Under the pieces are notes generated by a model. That model was not told where the DNA came from and ran no database searches. It saw only the letters and a program-made list of their open reading frames with translations. This document shows positions 35,104 through 46,688 of a DNA stretch of 64,000 nt, piece by piece (within the stretch, counting starts at the first letter, position 1; every line of letters begins with the position of its first letter). The stretch covers positions 62,001 to 126,000 of the forward strand of contig CAVQVT010000001.1 of assembly GCA_963717255.1 (NCBI GenBank). The letters are read 5' to 3'. Position numbers and translations under genes: made by a program. This DNA is from CAIYQJ01 sp963717255. GTDB lineage: Bacteria; Chloroflexota; Limnocylindria; Limnocylindrales; CSP1-4.

Positions 35104-36214
35104 CCGCGCAGGGGACGGTGGACGAGATCGCGGTCACCATCGCCGAGCGGCCGGCCGGCACGGCGCCGGACGAGAGCATCCTCCTCGACGTCCGAGGGCT
35201 CCAGACCCACTTCCACGTGATGGACGGCACCGTCCGCGCCGTGGACGGGGTGAGCTTCGCCGTCCCGCGCGGCGGGACGGTCGGGCTCGTCGGCGAGTCG
35301 GCGTGCGGCAAGAGCGTCACGGCGCTCACGATCATGCGACTCCTCGACATCCCGCCCGCGGAGATCGTCGGCGGCGAGGTCTGGTTCGACGGGCGCGAGA
35401 TCCTCGCGCTGCCGGAGGAGGAGATGCGTCACCTCCGGGGCAACGAGATGGCGATGATCTTCCAGGAGCCGCTCACCAGCCTGAACCCGGTCCTCACGGT
35501 CGGCGACCAGATCAGCGAGCAGGTCCGCCTCCACCTGAAGGTCGACAAGAAGGAGGGGCTGGACCGCTCGATCGAGTCCCTGCGGCTCGTGGGCATCCCC
35601 AACCCGGAGCAGCGGGTGAAGCAGTACCCGCACGAGATGTCCGGCGGGATGCGCCAGCGCGTGGTGATCGCGATGGCGCTCTCCTGCGAGCCGAAGCTCC
35701 TCATCGCGGACGAGCCGACGACCGCGCTCGACGTGACGATCCAGGCGCAGATCCTCGAGCTGCTCAAGACGGTCCAGGAGCGGACGAAGTCGGCGCTCAT
35801 GCTCATCACGCACGACCTCGGCGTCGTCGCCGAGATGGTGGACGAGATCGTCGTCATGTACGCGGGCCAGATCGTGGAGCAGGGGACGGCGGAGCAGGTC
35901 CTGACGTCGCCGACCGATCCCTACACGATGGGGCTCATCGACTCGCTCCCGTCGGTGGACAAGCGCGGCGGCCGGCTCTCGGCGATCAAGGGCGTCGTGC
36001 CGTCGCCGTTCAACCTTCCGCCAGGCTGTCGCTTCGCGCCGCGCTGCCCCTACGCGTGGGACGCCTGCCGCGCGACGAGCCCGGAGCTCGTTCCCGCGGG
36101 GCACCCGGGCCAGCGCGCGCGCTGCCTGCTCCACACGCCGGCCGGCGCGACGCGCCACGCCGCGGTCTTCGGCCCGGCCGCCGCGCGCGGCGCCGGCGCC
36201 GCGGAGTCGGGGGC

Positions 36215-36218
<4 letters not shown>
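35100..36218 (+). CDS. Peptide ABC transporter ATP-binding protein, DppD type
   Basis: 372 residues. Walker A G-E-S-A-C-G-K-S near residue 67 (Ala in place of the usual Gly), Q-loop F-Q-E-P-L-T-S-L-N-P, signature M-S-G-G-M-R-Q-R, Walker B L-L-I-A-D-E-P-T and switch His in L-I-T-H-D-L-G-V-V. The C-terminal oligopeptide/dipeptide transporter domain has the Cys pattern C-R-F-A-P-R-C-P-Y-A-W-D-A-C for a possible Fe-S or structural site. Energises peptide uptake together with the DppF-type partner. Confidence 0.92.
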
Positions 36219-37449
<1,231 letters not shown>

Positions 37450-37453
<4 letters not shown>

Positions 37454-38065
37454 CGGACTGCGGGGCCGGACCGACCGCGGCCGTGGCGGCGGTCGGACGG
37501 CCGGGCCGCCGCCGGCACGGGCTCGTCGTCGCCCTCGCCATCCTTGCCGTCCTCGTCGCGGCCTGCTCGTCGTCCACGCCCGCCTCCGGTGGCGTCGCCA
37601 CGCCGTCACCCTCCGCGGGCGCAACGCCGGCAGAGCCCGCCCCGTCCCCCACGTCGTGGCCGGGCAACGTGCCGGACGCCGTCATCGCCCTCGGGGCGTT
37701 CGACGAGCAGATGGCGGCCGCGGCGAAGGCGATGGACGCGGCGGTCGCCGCGGAGGACTTCGAGGCCCTGTCCGGGGCGTCGAAGGGGCTCGTGGACCTG
37801 GTGGACGGCAACGCCGAGAACCTGCGCACGGTCCAGGGATATCCCGGGGACGAAGGAGGTCGGCGATTCGTACGCCGCCGCGATGGGGGAGATCCGCGCG
37901 GGGGCGCAGGCGATCGTGGACGGCGTCGCGAAGGGCGACGCCGTGGCGATCAACGGCGGGGTCAAGGCGCTCACGGCGGGCATCACGACGTACGGCCTCG
38001 CGCGCAAGGCGCTCGCGCCGCTGCTCGAGCAGGCGATCTCCATGAAGAAGAAGTACGTGAAGTAG
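37450..38065 (+). CDS. Putative lipoprotein of unknown function, frameshifted
   Basis: From GTG 37450, which overlaps the dppF stop, the frame encodes a lipoprotein signal (L-A-I-L-A-V-L-V-A-A-C) and a Ser/Pro/Ala-rich linker, then a helical region (F-D-E-Q-M-A-A-A-A-K-A-M-D-A). Near 37848 (CCCGGGGACG) the helical composition continues only in the +1 frame (T-K-E-V-G-D-S-Y-A-A-A-M-G-E-I) to the stop at 38065. Total length 3n+1, about 204 residues. No family recognised. Being last in the first transporter operon, it may be an accessory of peptide uptake. Confidence 0.7.
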
Positions 38066-38246
38066 GAGGGACGGGCGGGAGCGACTGCGGTGGTCGCATC
38101 GCCCCCCGCCGGTATACCATCTGCGCACGTCCGCGCTCGGCCGAGTCGTCGGCCGATCGTCGGGGGGATCGCGAACCGCGTGGAGAGGAGAGCCACCGGT
38201 CCCGCGGGCGCCCGGCGCCGCGCGGCGAAGAGGAGGACAGCACAGC

Positions 38247-39983
38247 ATGGTGAGACATCGGCTGCTCGCAGCCGGCGCCGTCATGGCGTTCATCGTCGCG
38301 GCTTGCGGGCAGGGTGCGTCGCCCGCTCCGGCGACCCAGGCACCCGCGACGGAGGCCCCGGCGACCCAGGCACCCGCGACGGAGGCGCCGAGCGCAACCG
38401 CAGCCCCGAGTGAGTCGGCCGGGGCCGGCACGCCCAAGGCGGGCGGGACGATCGTCGTCGCGCTCTCGGGTGACATCAACCGGACCGACCCGGCGCTCGT
38501 CGACGACGCCAACTCGACGTGGGTCGCCCAGCAGGTCGAGGAGACCCTGCTCACGCTCGCGCCCGGCACCGCCGACCAGATCGTCCCGGCGCTGGCCACC
38601 GAGTACACCGTCAGCCCCGACGGCCTGACCTACACGTTCAAGATCCGCGAGGGCGTGAAGTTCCACGACGGGACGCCTCTCGACGCCGCGGCCGTCAAGG
38701 CGAACTTCGACCGCTGGATGACCATCCCGCAGTCCTACGTCGACCTCGGCTACACGTTCTACATCGACACCGTCATCACGAACGTCGTGAAGGAAGTGAC
38801 GGCGCCCGATCCGAACACGGTCGTCGTGACCCTCAACCAGCCGAACTCGGCTTTCGCGCTCCAGATGACGCTCGCACCGTTCTCCATCTCGAGCCCCAAG
38901 GCGCTCGTCGACGGCGACGCGAGCGCGCCCGACTTCGCCAACAACAAGTACGCGACCGGCGGGCCGCCGGCGATGGTCGGCACCGGCCCGTTCATGTTCA
39001 AGTCGTGGGTGCCCGGCACGGAAGTGGTGCTGGTCAAGAACCCGGACTACTGGAACGCCGCCGCCGGCGGCCCGTACCTCGACCAGATCACGCTGCGACC
39101 GATCGCCGACACGACGGCGACGCTGAATGCCCTGCAGGCGGGCGACATCGACCTCGCCGTGCAGATGGCGCCCTTCGACATCCCGACCGTCGCCGCCGAT
39201 TCCAACCTCGTCGCGGTCGACCGCGGCGGCGCATGCAACGTCGGCCTGCTCGGGATGCAGAACTCGTTGAAGCCGTTCGACAACCAGAAGATCCGCGAGG
39301 CGGTCGCGTACGCCGTCAACCGCCAGGCTCTCGTGGATGCGTTCTTCGGCGAAGCCGGCGTCGTGCCGATCACCTTTGCACCGCCCGGCTTCAAGTTCGC
39401 GAAGGACGTGGCGCTCCCCGCGTACGACCCGGAGAAGGCCAAGGCGCTCATCGCCGAGTCCGGCGTCACCGACCTCTCGTTCGACTTCTGGTATCCGTCG
39501 GACGTGACCCGAGCCTACATGCCGGACCCGAAGGGCGAGTTCGAGGCCATCCTCCGCGACCTCGAGGCGGTCGGCTTCAAGCCGAACCCCAAGACGGCGC
39601 CGTGGCGGCCTGACTACCTCGCCGCCGAGTCGACCGGGAAGTACCCGATGTGGCTCATCGGCTGGAACTGCGACTATGCCGGCATCGACAACTACCTCAA
39701 CGCCGCGTGGTTCGGCTACCGTGGCGACCCGTACGGGCCGGCCCCGGAGTTCAGCTACAAGAACGACGCGATGAACCAGGCGATCCTCGACGCCCTCAAG
39801 GCGCCCGACGAGGCCGGTCAGGCGGCGGCCTGGGCGACCGCCCAGGACCTCATCCGCGCCGACATGCCGTCGCTCCCGCTCGCGTCCTCCAAGACGCCCG
39901 CGGGCATCCAGACCTACGTGAAGGGTCTGGTCCCGTCGCCGATCATGCTCGAGACCCTCACCGGCGTCTGGCTAGACAAGTAG
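38247..39983 (+). CDS. Second peptide ABC transporter substrate-binding lipoprotein (SBP_bac_5)
   Basis: 578 residues from ATG 38247 with GAGGAGGAC upstream. Lipoprotein signal A-V-M-A-F-I-V-A-A-C, lipidated Cys20, then a Pro/Ala/Thr linker with A-T-Q-A-P-A-T-E-A-P twice. The fold shows P-D-G-L-T-Y-T-F-K-I-R-E-G-V-K-F-H-D-G-T-P-L, V-G-T-G-P-F-M-F-K-S-W and R-E-A-V-A-Y-A-V-N-R, classical for dipeptide/oligopeptide binding proteins. It is clearly different in sequence from the first (30981), so the two transporters probably differ in substrate. Tandem hairpins follow the stop. Confidence 0.92.
   Translation: MVRHRLLAAGAVMAFIVAACGQGASPAPATQAPATEAPATQAPATEAPSATAAPSESAGAGTPKAGGTIVVALSGDINRTDPALVDDANSTWVAQQVEETLLTLAPGTADQIVPALATEYTVSPDGLTYTFKIREGVKFHDGTPLDAAAVKANFDRWMTIPQSYVDLGYTFYIDTVITNVVKEVTAPDPNTVVVTLNQPNSAFALQMTLAPFSISSPKALVDGDASAPDFANNKYATGGPPAMVGTGPFMFKSWVPGTEVVLVKNPDYWNAAAGGPYLDQITLRPIADTTATLNALQAGDIDLAVQMAPFDIPTVAADSNLVAVDRGGACNVGLLGMQNSLKPFDNQKIREAVAYAVNRQALVDAFFGEAGVVPITFAPPGFKFAKDVALPAYDPEKAKALIAESGVTDLSFDFWYPSDVTRAYMPDPKGEFEAILRDLEAVGFKPNPKTAPWRPDYLAAESTGKYPMWLIGWNCDYAGIDNYLNAAWFGYRGDPYGPAPEFSYKNDAMNQAILDALKAPDEAGQAAAWATAQDLIRADMPSLPLASSKTPAGIQTYVKGLVPSPIMLETLTGVWLDK
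38331..38390 (+). repeat. 30-bp tandem repeat coding for the second SBP linker
   Basis: Units 38331-38360 and 38361-38390 differ by a single base near the end and encode A-T-Q-A-P-A-T-E-A-P twice. Near-identity at DNA level indicates a recent duplication. Confidence 0.75.
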
Positions 39984-40009
39984 CGGCCCGGCCCGCCTGA
40001 GCGGGCCGC
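39983..40009 (+). terminator. First of two hairpins after the second SBP gene
   Basis: GCGGCCCG (39983-39990) pairs with CGGGCCGC (40002-40009) across an 11-nt loop; it begins within the stop codon of the SBP gene. No T-run. Confidence 0.45.
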
Positions 40010-40018
40010 GCCCCTGAG

Positions 40019-40054
40019 GTGGTCCCCCGGTGGCCGTCGGCCCCGGGGGACCAC
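40019..40054 (+). terminator. Second, stronger hairpin between SBP and permease genes
   Basis: GTGGTCCCCCGG (40019-40030) pairs perfectly with CCGGGGGACCAC (40043-40054) over a 12-nt loop, followed by GTTCACC. With the first hairpin it forms a barrier between the binding-protein gene and dppB, matching the design of the first transporter operon. Confidence 0.7.
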
Positions 40055-40110
40055 GTTCACCCGAACGCCATCCCCGGCGCGGAGGCAGGACCAAGCGTCC
40101 GAACGACCCG

Positions 40111-41115
40111 ATGATCAAGTACATCGTGCGGCGGCTGATCGGAGCCATCCCGGTGCTGATCGGGCTCTCGATCATCCTGTTCGCGTTCGTCCACCTGCTG
40201 CCCGGGGACCCCGCCACGGCGATCCTCGGCCAACACGCGACGCCGGAGCGCGTCGCCAAGATGCGCGAATACCTCGGCCTCGACCTGCCGCTCTGGCAGC
40301 AGTACCTGATGTATGTCACCGGCCTGCTGCAGGGCGACTTCGGGTCGAGCGTCATCAACAACCAGCCGCTCCTCAAGGAGCTGCTCACCCGTTTCCCGGC
40401 CACGATCGAGCTGACCGTCGGCGCGATGATCTACGCCGCGGGCGTGGGAATCCCCCTCGGCCGGTTCGCCGCGCGGCATGCGCAGGGGTGGTCCGACGGG
40501 ATGGTGACCGTCGTCTCTCTCCTCGGCATCAGCATCCCGGTCTTCGTGCTGGGCCTCACCCTCCAGTACATCTTCGCCGTCCAGCTCGGCGTCCTGCCCG
40601 CCGGCGGGCGGATCGATCCGCGCGCCGGCCTGGTGATCCAGTCGAACTTCATCCTCATCGACTCGCTGCTCATGGGCAGGCCGGACCTGTTCATCAACGG
40701 GATCAGCCATCTCATCCTGCCGGCGATCGCGCTCGGCTCCATCCCGCTCGCGATCATCGCCCGGATCACGCGGGCCTCCGTGCTCGACGTGAGCAACGAG
40801 GATCACGTCCGCACCGCCCGGGCGAAGGGCCTCACCGAGCGCCGCGTGAACGCGCGACACATCATGCGGAATGCGTGGCTCCCGGTCGTGACGGTCCTCG
40901 GCATCCAGGTCGGCGGCCTCCTGGCGGGCGCGGTGATCACCGAGACCGTCTTCGCCTGGGGTGGGGTGGGCCGGTTCGTCGTCGAGGCGATCAACAACCG
41001 CGACTACCTCGTCGTCCAGAACACGATCCTGATCTTCGCCCTCGTCTTCCTGGTGGTGAACCTCATCGTGGACATCGTCTACGCGTTCCTGAACCCGCGG
41101 ATCCGGTACGCCTGA
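40111..41115 (+). CDS. Second peptide ABC transporter permease, DppB type
   Basis: 334 residues from ATG 40111 (M-I-K-Y-I-V-R-R-L is the family start; the frame is open to 40030). Six membrane segments. Motifs L-P-G-D-P-A, Y-L-G-L-D-L-P-L-W-Q-Q-Y, L-Q-G-D-F-G-S-S and the EAA loop R-T-A-R-A-K-G-L-T-E-R-R-V are typical. Overlaps dppC by one base (TGATG). Confidence 0.94.
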   Translation: MIKYIVRRLIGAIPVLIGLSIILFAFVHLLPGDPATAILGQHATPERVAKMREYLGLDLPLWQQYLMYVTGLLQGDFGSSVINNQPLLKELLTRFPATIELTVGAMIYAAGVGIPLGRFAARHAQGWSDGMVTVVSLLGISIPVFVLGLTLQYIFAVQLGVLPAGGRIDPRAGLVIQSNFILIDSLLMGRPDLFINGISHLILPAIALGSIPLAIIARITRASVLDVSNEDHVRTARAKGLTERRVNARHIMRNAWLPVVTVLGIQVGGLLAGAVITETVFAWGGVGRFVVEAINNRDYLVVQNTILIFALVFLVVNLIVDIVYAFLNPRIRYA

Positions 41116-42008
41116 TGGCCGCGCCCGCGATCCCCGCCGGACGCGCCGTGGAGACCCGTGCCAGCCGCGGGCTGTGGAGCGACGCGTTCCGCCGTCTGCT
41201 GCGCAACGGGCCTGCGCTCGTCGGCGTCTTCCTCATCGTCGTCTTCGTCCTGACCGCGGCCCTCGCGCCGTTCATCGCCCCGTACCCCCCGCTCGCGGGG
41301 TCGCTCGCGGACAGGCTCCAGCCGCCCAGCGCACTCCACTGGATGGGCACCGACATGCAGGGGCGCGACGAGTTCAGCCGAGTGATCTACGGGGCCCAGG
41401 TGAGCCTCGTTGCCGGCGTCGTCTCCGTCGTCATGGGCGTCGCGATCGGCGGCACCATGGGCGCGCTCGCCGGGGGGCTCGGCGGCAGGGTCGACGCGGT
41501 GATCATGCGGATCGTGGACGTCATGCTCTCGATCCCCGGGATCCTCCTGGCGATCGGCATCGTCGCGTGGCTCGACCGCGGCCTCCCGCAGATCATGTTC
41601 GCCGTCGCGATGGTGAACGTCCCGATCTTCGCCCGGATCCTCCGCGGGAGCCTGCTCTCGCTCCGCGAGGCGGACTACGTGACGGCGTCGCGGTCCGTCG
41701 GCGCAAGCGGGGGCAGGCTGCTCGTTCGACACATGATCCCGAACTCCCTCACGCCGCTCATCGTCGCCGCGACGCTCGCTCTCGCGACGGCGATCATCGA
41801 CGTCGCCGGCCTCGGGTTCCTCGGTCTCGGTCCGCCGGACCCGCGGACGCCGGAGTGGGGCACGATGCTCACGGACTCCACGAAGTTCCTCCGCCAGGCG
41901 CCGTGGCTGATCATCTTCCCGGGCGTCGCCATCGTGATCACGGCGATCGGGTTCAACCTGCTCGGCGACGGGCTCCGCGAGTCGCTCGACCCGCGGATGA
42001 AGCGGTAG
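41115..42008 (+). CDS. Second peptide ABC transporter permease, DppC type
   Basis: 297 residues. L-R-N-G-P-A-L-V-G-V-F at the first membrane helix, H-W-M-G-T-D-M-Q-G-R-D-E-F-S-R-V-I-Y-G-A exporter loop, EAA loop A-S-R-S-V-G-A-S-G-G-R-L-L-V-R-H and the C-terminal G-D-G-L-R-E-S-L-D-P-R. A normal-length DppC, unlike the first operon's version with its long N-terminal tail. ATP-binding gene follows after 5 bp. Confidence 0.94.
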   Translation: MAAPAIPAGRAVETRASRGLWSDAFRRLLRNGPALVGVFLIVVFVLTAALAPFIAPYPPLAGSLADRLQPPSALHWMGTDMQGRDEFSRVIYGAQVSLVAGVVSVVMGVAIGGTMGALAGGLGGRVDAVIMRIVDVMLSIPGILLAIGIVAWLDRGLPQIMFAVAMVNVPIFARILRGSLLSLREADYVTASRSVGASGGRLLVRHMIPNSLTPLIVAATLALATAIIDVAGLGFLGLGPPDPRTPEWGTMLTDSTKFLRQAPWLIIFPGVAIVITAIGFNLLGDGLRESLDPRMKR

Positions 42009-43270
42009 CCCCGATGGCGCTGCTGTCCGTCGAGGATCTCGTCGTCCGCTTTCGGACGCACGAAGGGACGATCCACGCCGTCAACGGCGTGACGTTCGAG
42101 CTCGAGGAGGGCGAGAGGCTCGGGCTCGTCGGCGAGTCGGGCTGCGGGAAGAGCGTCACGAACCTGGCCGTCATCCGGCTGCTCCCCAAGCCCGCCGGCA
42201 GGATCGAGGGCGGACGCGTCGTCTTCGACGGCCAGGACCTGACGACCCTCGCGGAGTCCGAGATCCGGGACATCCGCGGCAGCGACATCGCGATGATCTT
42301 CCAGGACCCGATGACCAGCCTGAACCCGGTCCTGACGATCCGCGAGCAGATGGTCGAGACCATCCAGGCGCACCGGAAGGTGACGAAGGCTGACGCCGAG
42401 AAGCGCGCGGTCGAACTGCTCGAGATGGTGGGGATCCCGAAGGCGGCGGATCGCCTGAAGGACTACCCGCACCAGTTCTCCGGCGGGATGCGCCAGCGCG
42501 TGATGATCGCGATCGCCCTCGCCCTCGAGCCGAAGCTGCTCATCGCGGACGAGCCCACGACGGCGCTCGACGTGACGATCCAGGCGCAGGTCCTCGATCT
42601 CCTCCGGAACCTCACGACGGAGCGGGGGACGGCGCTCGTCCTCATCACCCACGATCTCGGCGTCGTCGCCGGGATGACGCAGCGGATCAACGTCATGTAC
42701 GCCGGCTTCATCGTGGAGGCGGCGACGACCGCCGACCTGTTCGCGCACCCGTCGCACCCGTACACGGTCGGCCTGCTCCACTCGGTGCCGCGCGTGGACG
42801 CGGTCGAGGGCGAGGAGCTCATCCCGATCGAGGGCAGGCCCCCGGACATGCGGCGTGCCCCCACCGGCTGTCCGTTCGCCCCGCGGTGCGCGTGGCGCCT
42901 CGAGACCTGCTGGTCCGAGAACCCCGGGCTGGGTGCGGTTCGTGACGGCGAGACCGTCGTGACGACCGGCGAGCGCGCGACGCACCGGATCGCCTGCTAC
43001 AACCCGCCGACGGCCGAGGAGGCCGCCACGGGCAGGCCGCTGCGCGAGGGGTTCGCGGCGGCGCCACCGCCCGCCGGGTCGATCGACGAGCTTGGCGGGT
43101 CGTCGGACAACACGGACGACTTCGGAGGCCTCGTGGCCGCCATCGAGGCCGAGGAGGGTCAGATCGAGCCCTTCCCGAGCGCCGCCGGCCTCCCACTGCC
43201 GCCCGAGCCGGAGCGCCGCAATGACGGCTTCCCTGAGCCCGGGCGCACGGGCGCACCGGCGCGCGCGAGG

Positions 43271-43360
43271 GCGCCACCGGCGCGGGGGCGGGCGCCACGG
43301 GCGCCACCGGCGCGGGGGCGGGCGCCACGGGCGCCACCGGCGCGGGGGCGGGCGCCACGG
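43271..43360 (+). repeat. Three exact 30-bp tandem repeats in the DppD/DppF linker
   Basis: Units 43271-43300, 43301-43330 and 43331-43360 are identical and very G+C-rich. In the DppF frame each unit encodes ten residues of Gly, Ala and Thr only, an ideal flexible linker; in the DppD frame they encode Arg/Pro-rich sequence. The repeat is a likely site of copy-number error or slippage. Confidence 0.9.
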
Positions 43361-43500
43361 GCCCGGCCGCCGCCGCCGCGGCCTCTACAGGCCCGGCGTC
43401 CGGATCGGCCCCCACGCTCCTCCAGGTCGAGGACCTCAAGGTCTACTTCCCGATCCGCGAAGGGCTCATCTTCGAGCGCCACATCGGCGACATCCGCGCC

Positions 43501-44517
<1,017 letters not shown>

Positions 44518-44528
44518 ACGCCCGCATC

Positions 44529-44746
44529 CTGCGCCAGGCGCAGATCCGCCCCTCCGGCCTGCGCCAGGCGCAAGACCTGCAGGACGGCACTGCCGACGGG
44601 CAGCGGATGTGCGCCGGGGGCAACCGGTGTGCACGTCCGGCGGTCGTGGAGCAGTCTGTGCCGTCGACTTGCTCCAGGCGCAGGGGATCGACATCTTCGG
44701 CGCGCTGGACCCCGGCGGTCCTCACGCGTCTTGCGCCTGGCGCAGG
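44529..44746. repeat. Four copies of a palindromic TGCGCCAGGCGCA-type repeat
   Basis: CTGCGCCAGGCGCAG-like elements lie at about 44529-44543 and 44559-44573 (30 bp apart), a partial copy (TTGCTCCAGGCGCAGG) at 44669-44684 and an inverted one (TTGCGCCTGGCGCAGG) at 44731-44746. The 300-bp spacer 44518-44818 holds no gene I can support. REP-like elements or protein sites are possible. Confidence 0.6.
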
Positions 44747-44806
44747 ACGGGTGCCCGGGGGTGGCGCGGCCCACTCACCCGCGGTCTCGGGCCGGCGTCG
44801 AGCGGA

Positions 44807-44812
44807 TAGACT
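44807..44812 (+). promoter_or_regulatory. Leaderless promoter (-10 box) of the NAD amidase gene
   Basis: TAGACT is followed by CCCTGC and then GTG 44819; the 6-nt spacing places the transcription start at the start codon. There is no ribosome-binding site. Same geometry as 19896 (minus) and 25350. Confidence 0.5.
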
Positions 44813-44818
44813 CCCTGC

Positions 44819-45727
44819 GTGCAGCCGCTCCGCATCGCCCTCGCGCAGATCGCCCCCCGCCTGGGACTCGTCGACGAGAACCTCGAGCGCCACCACGCGC
44901 TCATCGCCGAGGCGCGAGAGCAGGGCGCGGGGCTGGTCGTCTTCCCCGAGCTCGGGCTGACCGGCTACCTGCTGCAGGACCTCGCAGCCGAGGTGGCGAT
45001 GCGGGCCGACGACCCGCGCATCCTCGGGCTCGCGGCGGCCGCCGGCGACGCGTCGGCCGTCGTCTCGTTCGTCGAGGAGTCGACGGACCACCGCCTGTTC
45101 ATCTCGGCGGCGCTGCTCGAGGACGGGGGCGTCCGCCACGTCCACCGCAAGCTCTACCTCCCGACGTACGGCCTCTTCGACGAGCGCCGCTTCTATGCCG
45201 CCGGCGACGCGCTGCGGGCGGCCCCCTCGCGACTTGGCGTCGGGGTCGGGCTCGCCATCTGCGAGGACGTCTGGCACCTCTCGGTCCCGTCACTGCTCGC
45301 GCTCGACGGCGCGCAGATCCTCGTGAACGTCTCCGCCTCTCCGGGCCGCGACCTCGCGTCCACGCACCAGACCGGCCTCGGGACGGCCACCTCCTGGCGA
45401 CAGCTGCTCCGCACGTACGCGCAACTCACGACGAGCTTCGTCGTCTTCTGCAACCGGGTGGGGGTGGACGAGACGATCAGCTTCTGGGGCGGCAGCGAGG
45501 TCATCGCCCCGAACGGCGAGGTGCTGCTCTCCGCGCCGCTGTACGACGAGGGACTCTTCACGGTGGACGTGGAGCTGGCCGACATCCGCCGCGAGCGGAT
45601 CGCCCTGCCGCTCCTGCGCGACGAGCGGCCCGGGCTCACGCTCCGTGAGCTCGGACGGATCGTGGCCGAGCGGGCGGGCCTGGCGCCCGACACGACTGCC
45701 GACCCGGGCGTCGAGGAGGCCCCGTGA
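44819..45727 (+). CDS. Carbon-nitrogen hydrolase (nitrilase family), probable glutaminase partner of NAD synthetase
   Basis: 302 residues from GTG 44819. The nitrilase triad is visible: Glu in F-P-E-L-G-L-T-G-Y (near residue 43), Lys in H-R-K-L-Y-L-P-T-Y (near 107) and Cys in A-I-C-E-D-V-W-H (near 146). These contexts match the N-terminal glutaminase domain of glutamine-dependent NAD synthetases better than omega-amidases. The gene overlaps nadE by 4 nt, so the two probably form a two-subunit enzyme in which this protein supplies ammonia. Confidence 0.85.
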   Translation: MQPLRIALAQIAPRLGLVDENLERHHALIAEAREQGAGLVVFPELGLTGYLLQDLAAEVAMRADDPRILGLAAAAGDASAVVSFVEESTDHRLFISAALLEDGGVRHVHRKLYLPTYGLFDERRFYAAGDALRAAPSRLGVGVGLAICEDVWHLSVPSLLALDGAQILVNVSASPGRDLASTHQTGLGTATSWRQLLRTYAQLTTSFVVFCNRVGVDETISFWGGSEVIAPNGEVLLSAPLYDEGLFTVDVELADIRRERIALPLLRDERPGLTLRELGRIVAERAGLAPDTTADPGVEEAP

Positions 45728-46680
45728 GCACCCCTGATGTCCCGGACATGGCCGGCGAGACGGAGCCGGGCGCGGCCGGAGGCCGGGAGCCGGGCGCCGG
45801 TGCCCCGTTCGAGCTGCCCGCCGAGCTGCGGATCGACACCTCAGTCGCTCGCCGCGTGATCGGCGCGTTCATCCGCGGCCAGCTCTCCCAGGCCGGGTTC
45901 GACCGCGCCGTCCTCGGGCTCTCCGGCGGGATCGACTCCGCGCTCGTCGCCTACCTGGTCGCCGAGGCGATCGGGGCGGACCGGCTGCTCTGCGTCCTCA
46001 TGCCGTACCGGACCTCGTCGGCGGAGTCCGTCGCGGATGCGGACGAGGTCGTGCGGCGCCTCGGATGCGTCAGGGACCTCGTCGAGATCACCGGGATGGT
46101 GGACGCGTACTTCGGCGAAGGTGGGGCAGTGGGGTCGGCCGGGGAGGAGGGACGAACGGCGAGCGCCCTGCGCCGCGGCAACCTCATGGCCCGGATGCGG
46201 ATGGCCGTCCTCTACGACCGGTCGGTCACGTGGGGCGGGCTCGTCGTGGGGACGGGCAACAAGACCGAGGCGCTCATCGGCTACACGACCCTGTTCGGCG
46301 ATTCGGCGTGCGCATTCGCGCCGATCGGCGACCTGTACAAGAGCCAGGTCCGGCAGCTCGCGGCGGACATGGGCGTCCCCGATGCGATCCTGCGGAAGGC
46401 TCCCTCGGCCGACCTGTGGCCCGGCCAGACCGACGAATCCGAGGCGGGCTTCAGCTACCCGGAGCTCGACCGGCTCCTCCACGCGATGATCGACCGGCGG
46501 CGGTCGCCCGAGGAGCTCGTCGCCGCGGGCTTCGGGGCCGACCAGGTGGCTCGGGTCGAGCGGATGGTGGCGACGTCCGAGTTCAAGCGGCAGATGCCGC
46601 CGATCGCGAAGCTGGGGCCGCGGACCTCGGGCGTGGACTACCTGTACCCGCGCCGCCGGCCCGGCTCGGCGCGGCGCTGA
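45724..46680 (+). CDS. nadE: NAD(+) synthetase
   Basis: 318 residues from GTG 45724, with a Gly/Pro-rich N-terminal extension of about 28 residues. ATP-pyrophosphatase loop L-G-L-S-G-G-I-D-S-A near residue 62, P-Y-R-T-S-S, V-G-T-G-N-K-T-E near residue 176, G-D-S-A-C-A-F-A-P-I-G-D-L-Y-K and K-A-P-S-A-D-L-W-P-G-Q-T-D-E are typical of NadE. It amidates nicotinate adenine dinucleotide to NAD. The glutaminase function lies in the preceding gene. Confidence 0.93.
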   Translation: MSTPDVPDMAGETEPGAAGGREPGAGAPFELPAELRIDTSVARRVIGAFIRGQLSQAGFDRAVLGLSGGIDSALVAYLVAEAIGADRLLCVLMPYRTSSAESVADADEVVRRLGCVRDLVEITGMVDAYFGEGGAVGSAGEEGRTASALRRGNLMARMRMAVLYDRSVTWGGLVVGTGNKTEALIGYTTLFGDSACAFAPIGDLYKSQVRQLAADMGVPDAILRKAPSADLWPGQTDESEAGFSYPELDRLLHAMIDRRRSPEELVAAGFGADQVARVERMVATSEFKRQMPPIAKLGPRTSGVDYLYPRRRPGSARR

Positions 46681-46688
46681 GCCGGGCG

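Noticed and set aside
43271..43360. Regular 30-bp repeats as a possible CRISPR array.
   Set aside because: The units are directly adjacent without spacers and lie in coding sequence; no cas genes are present.
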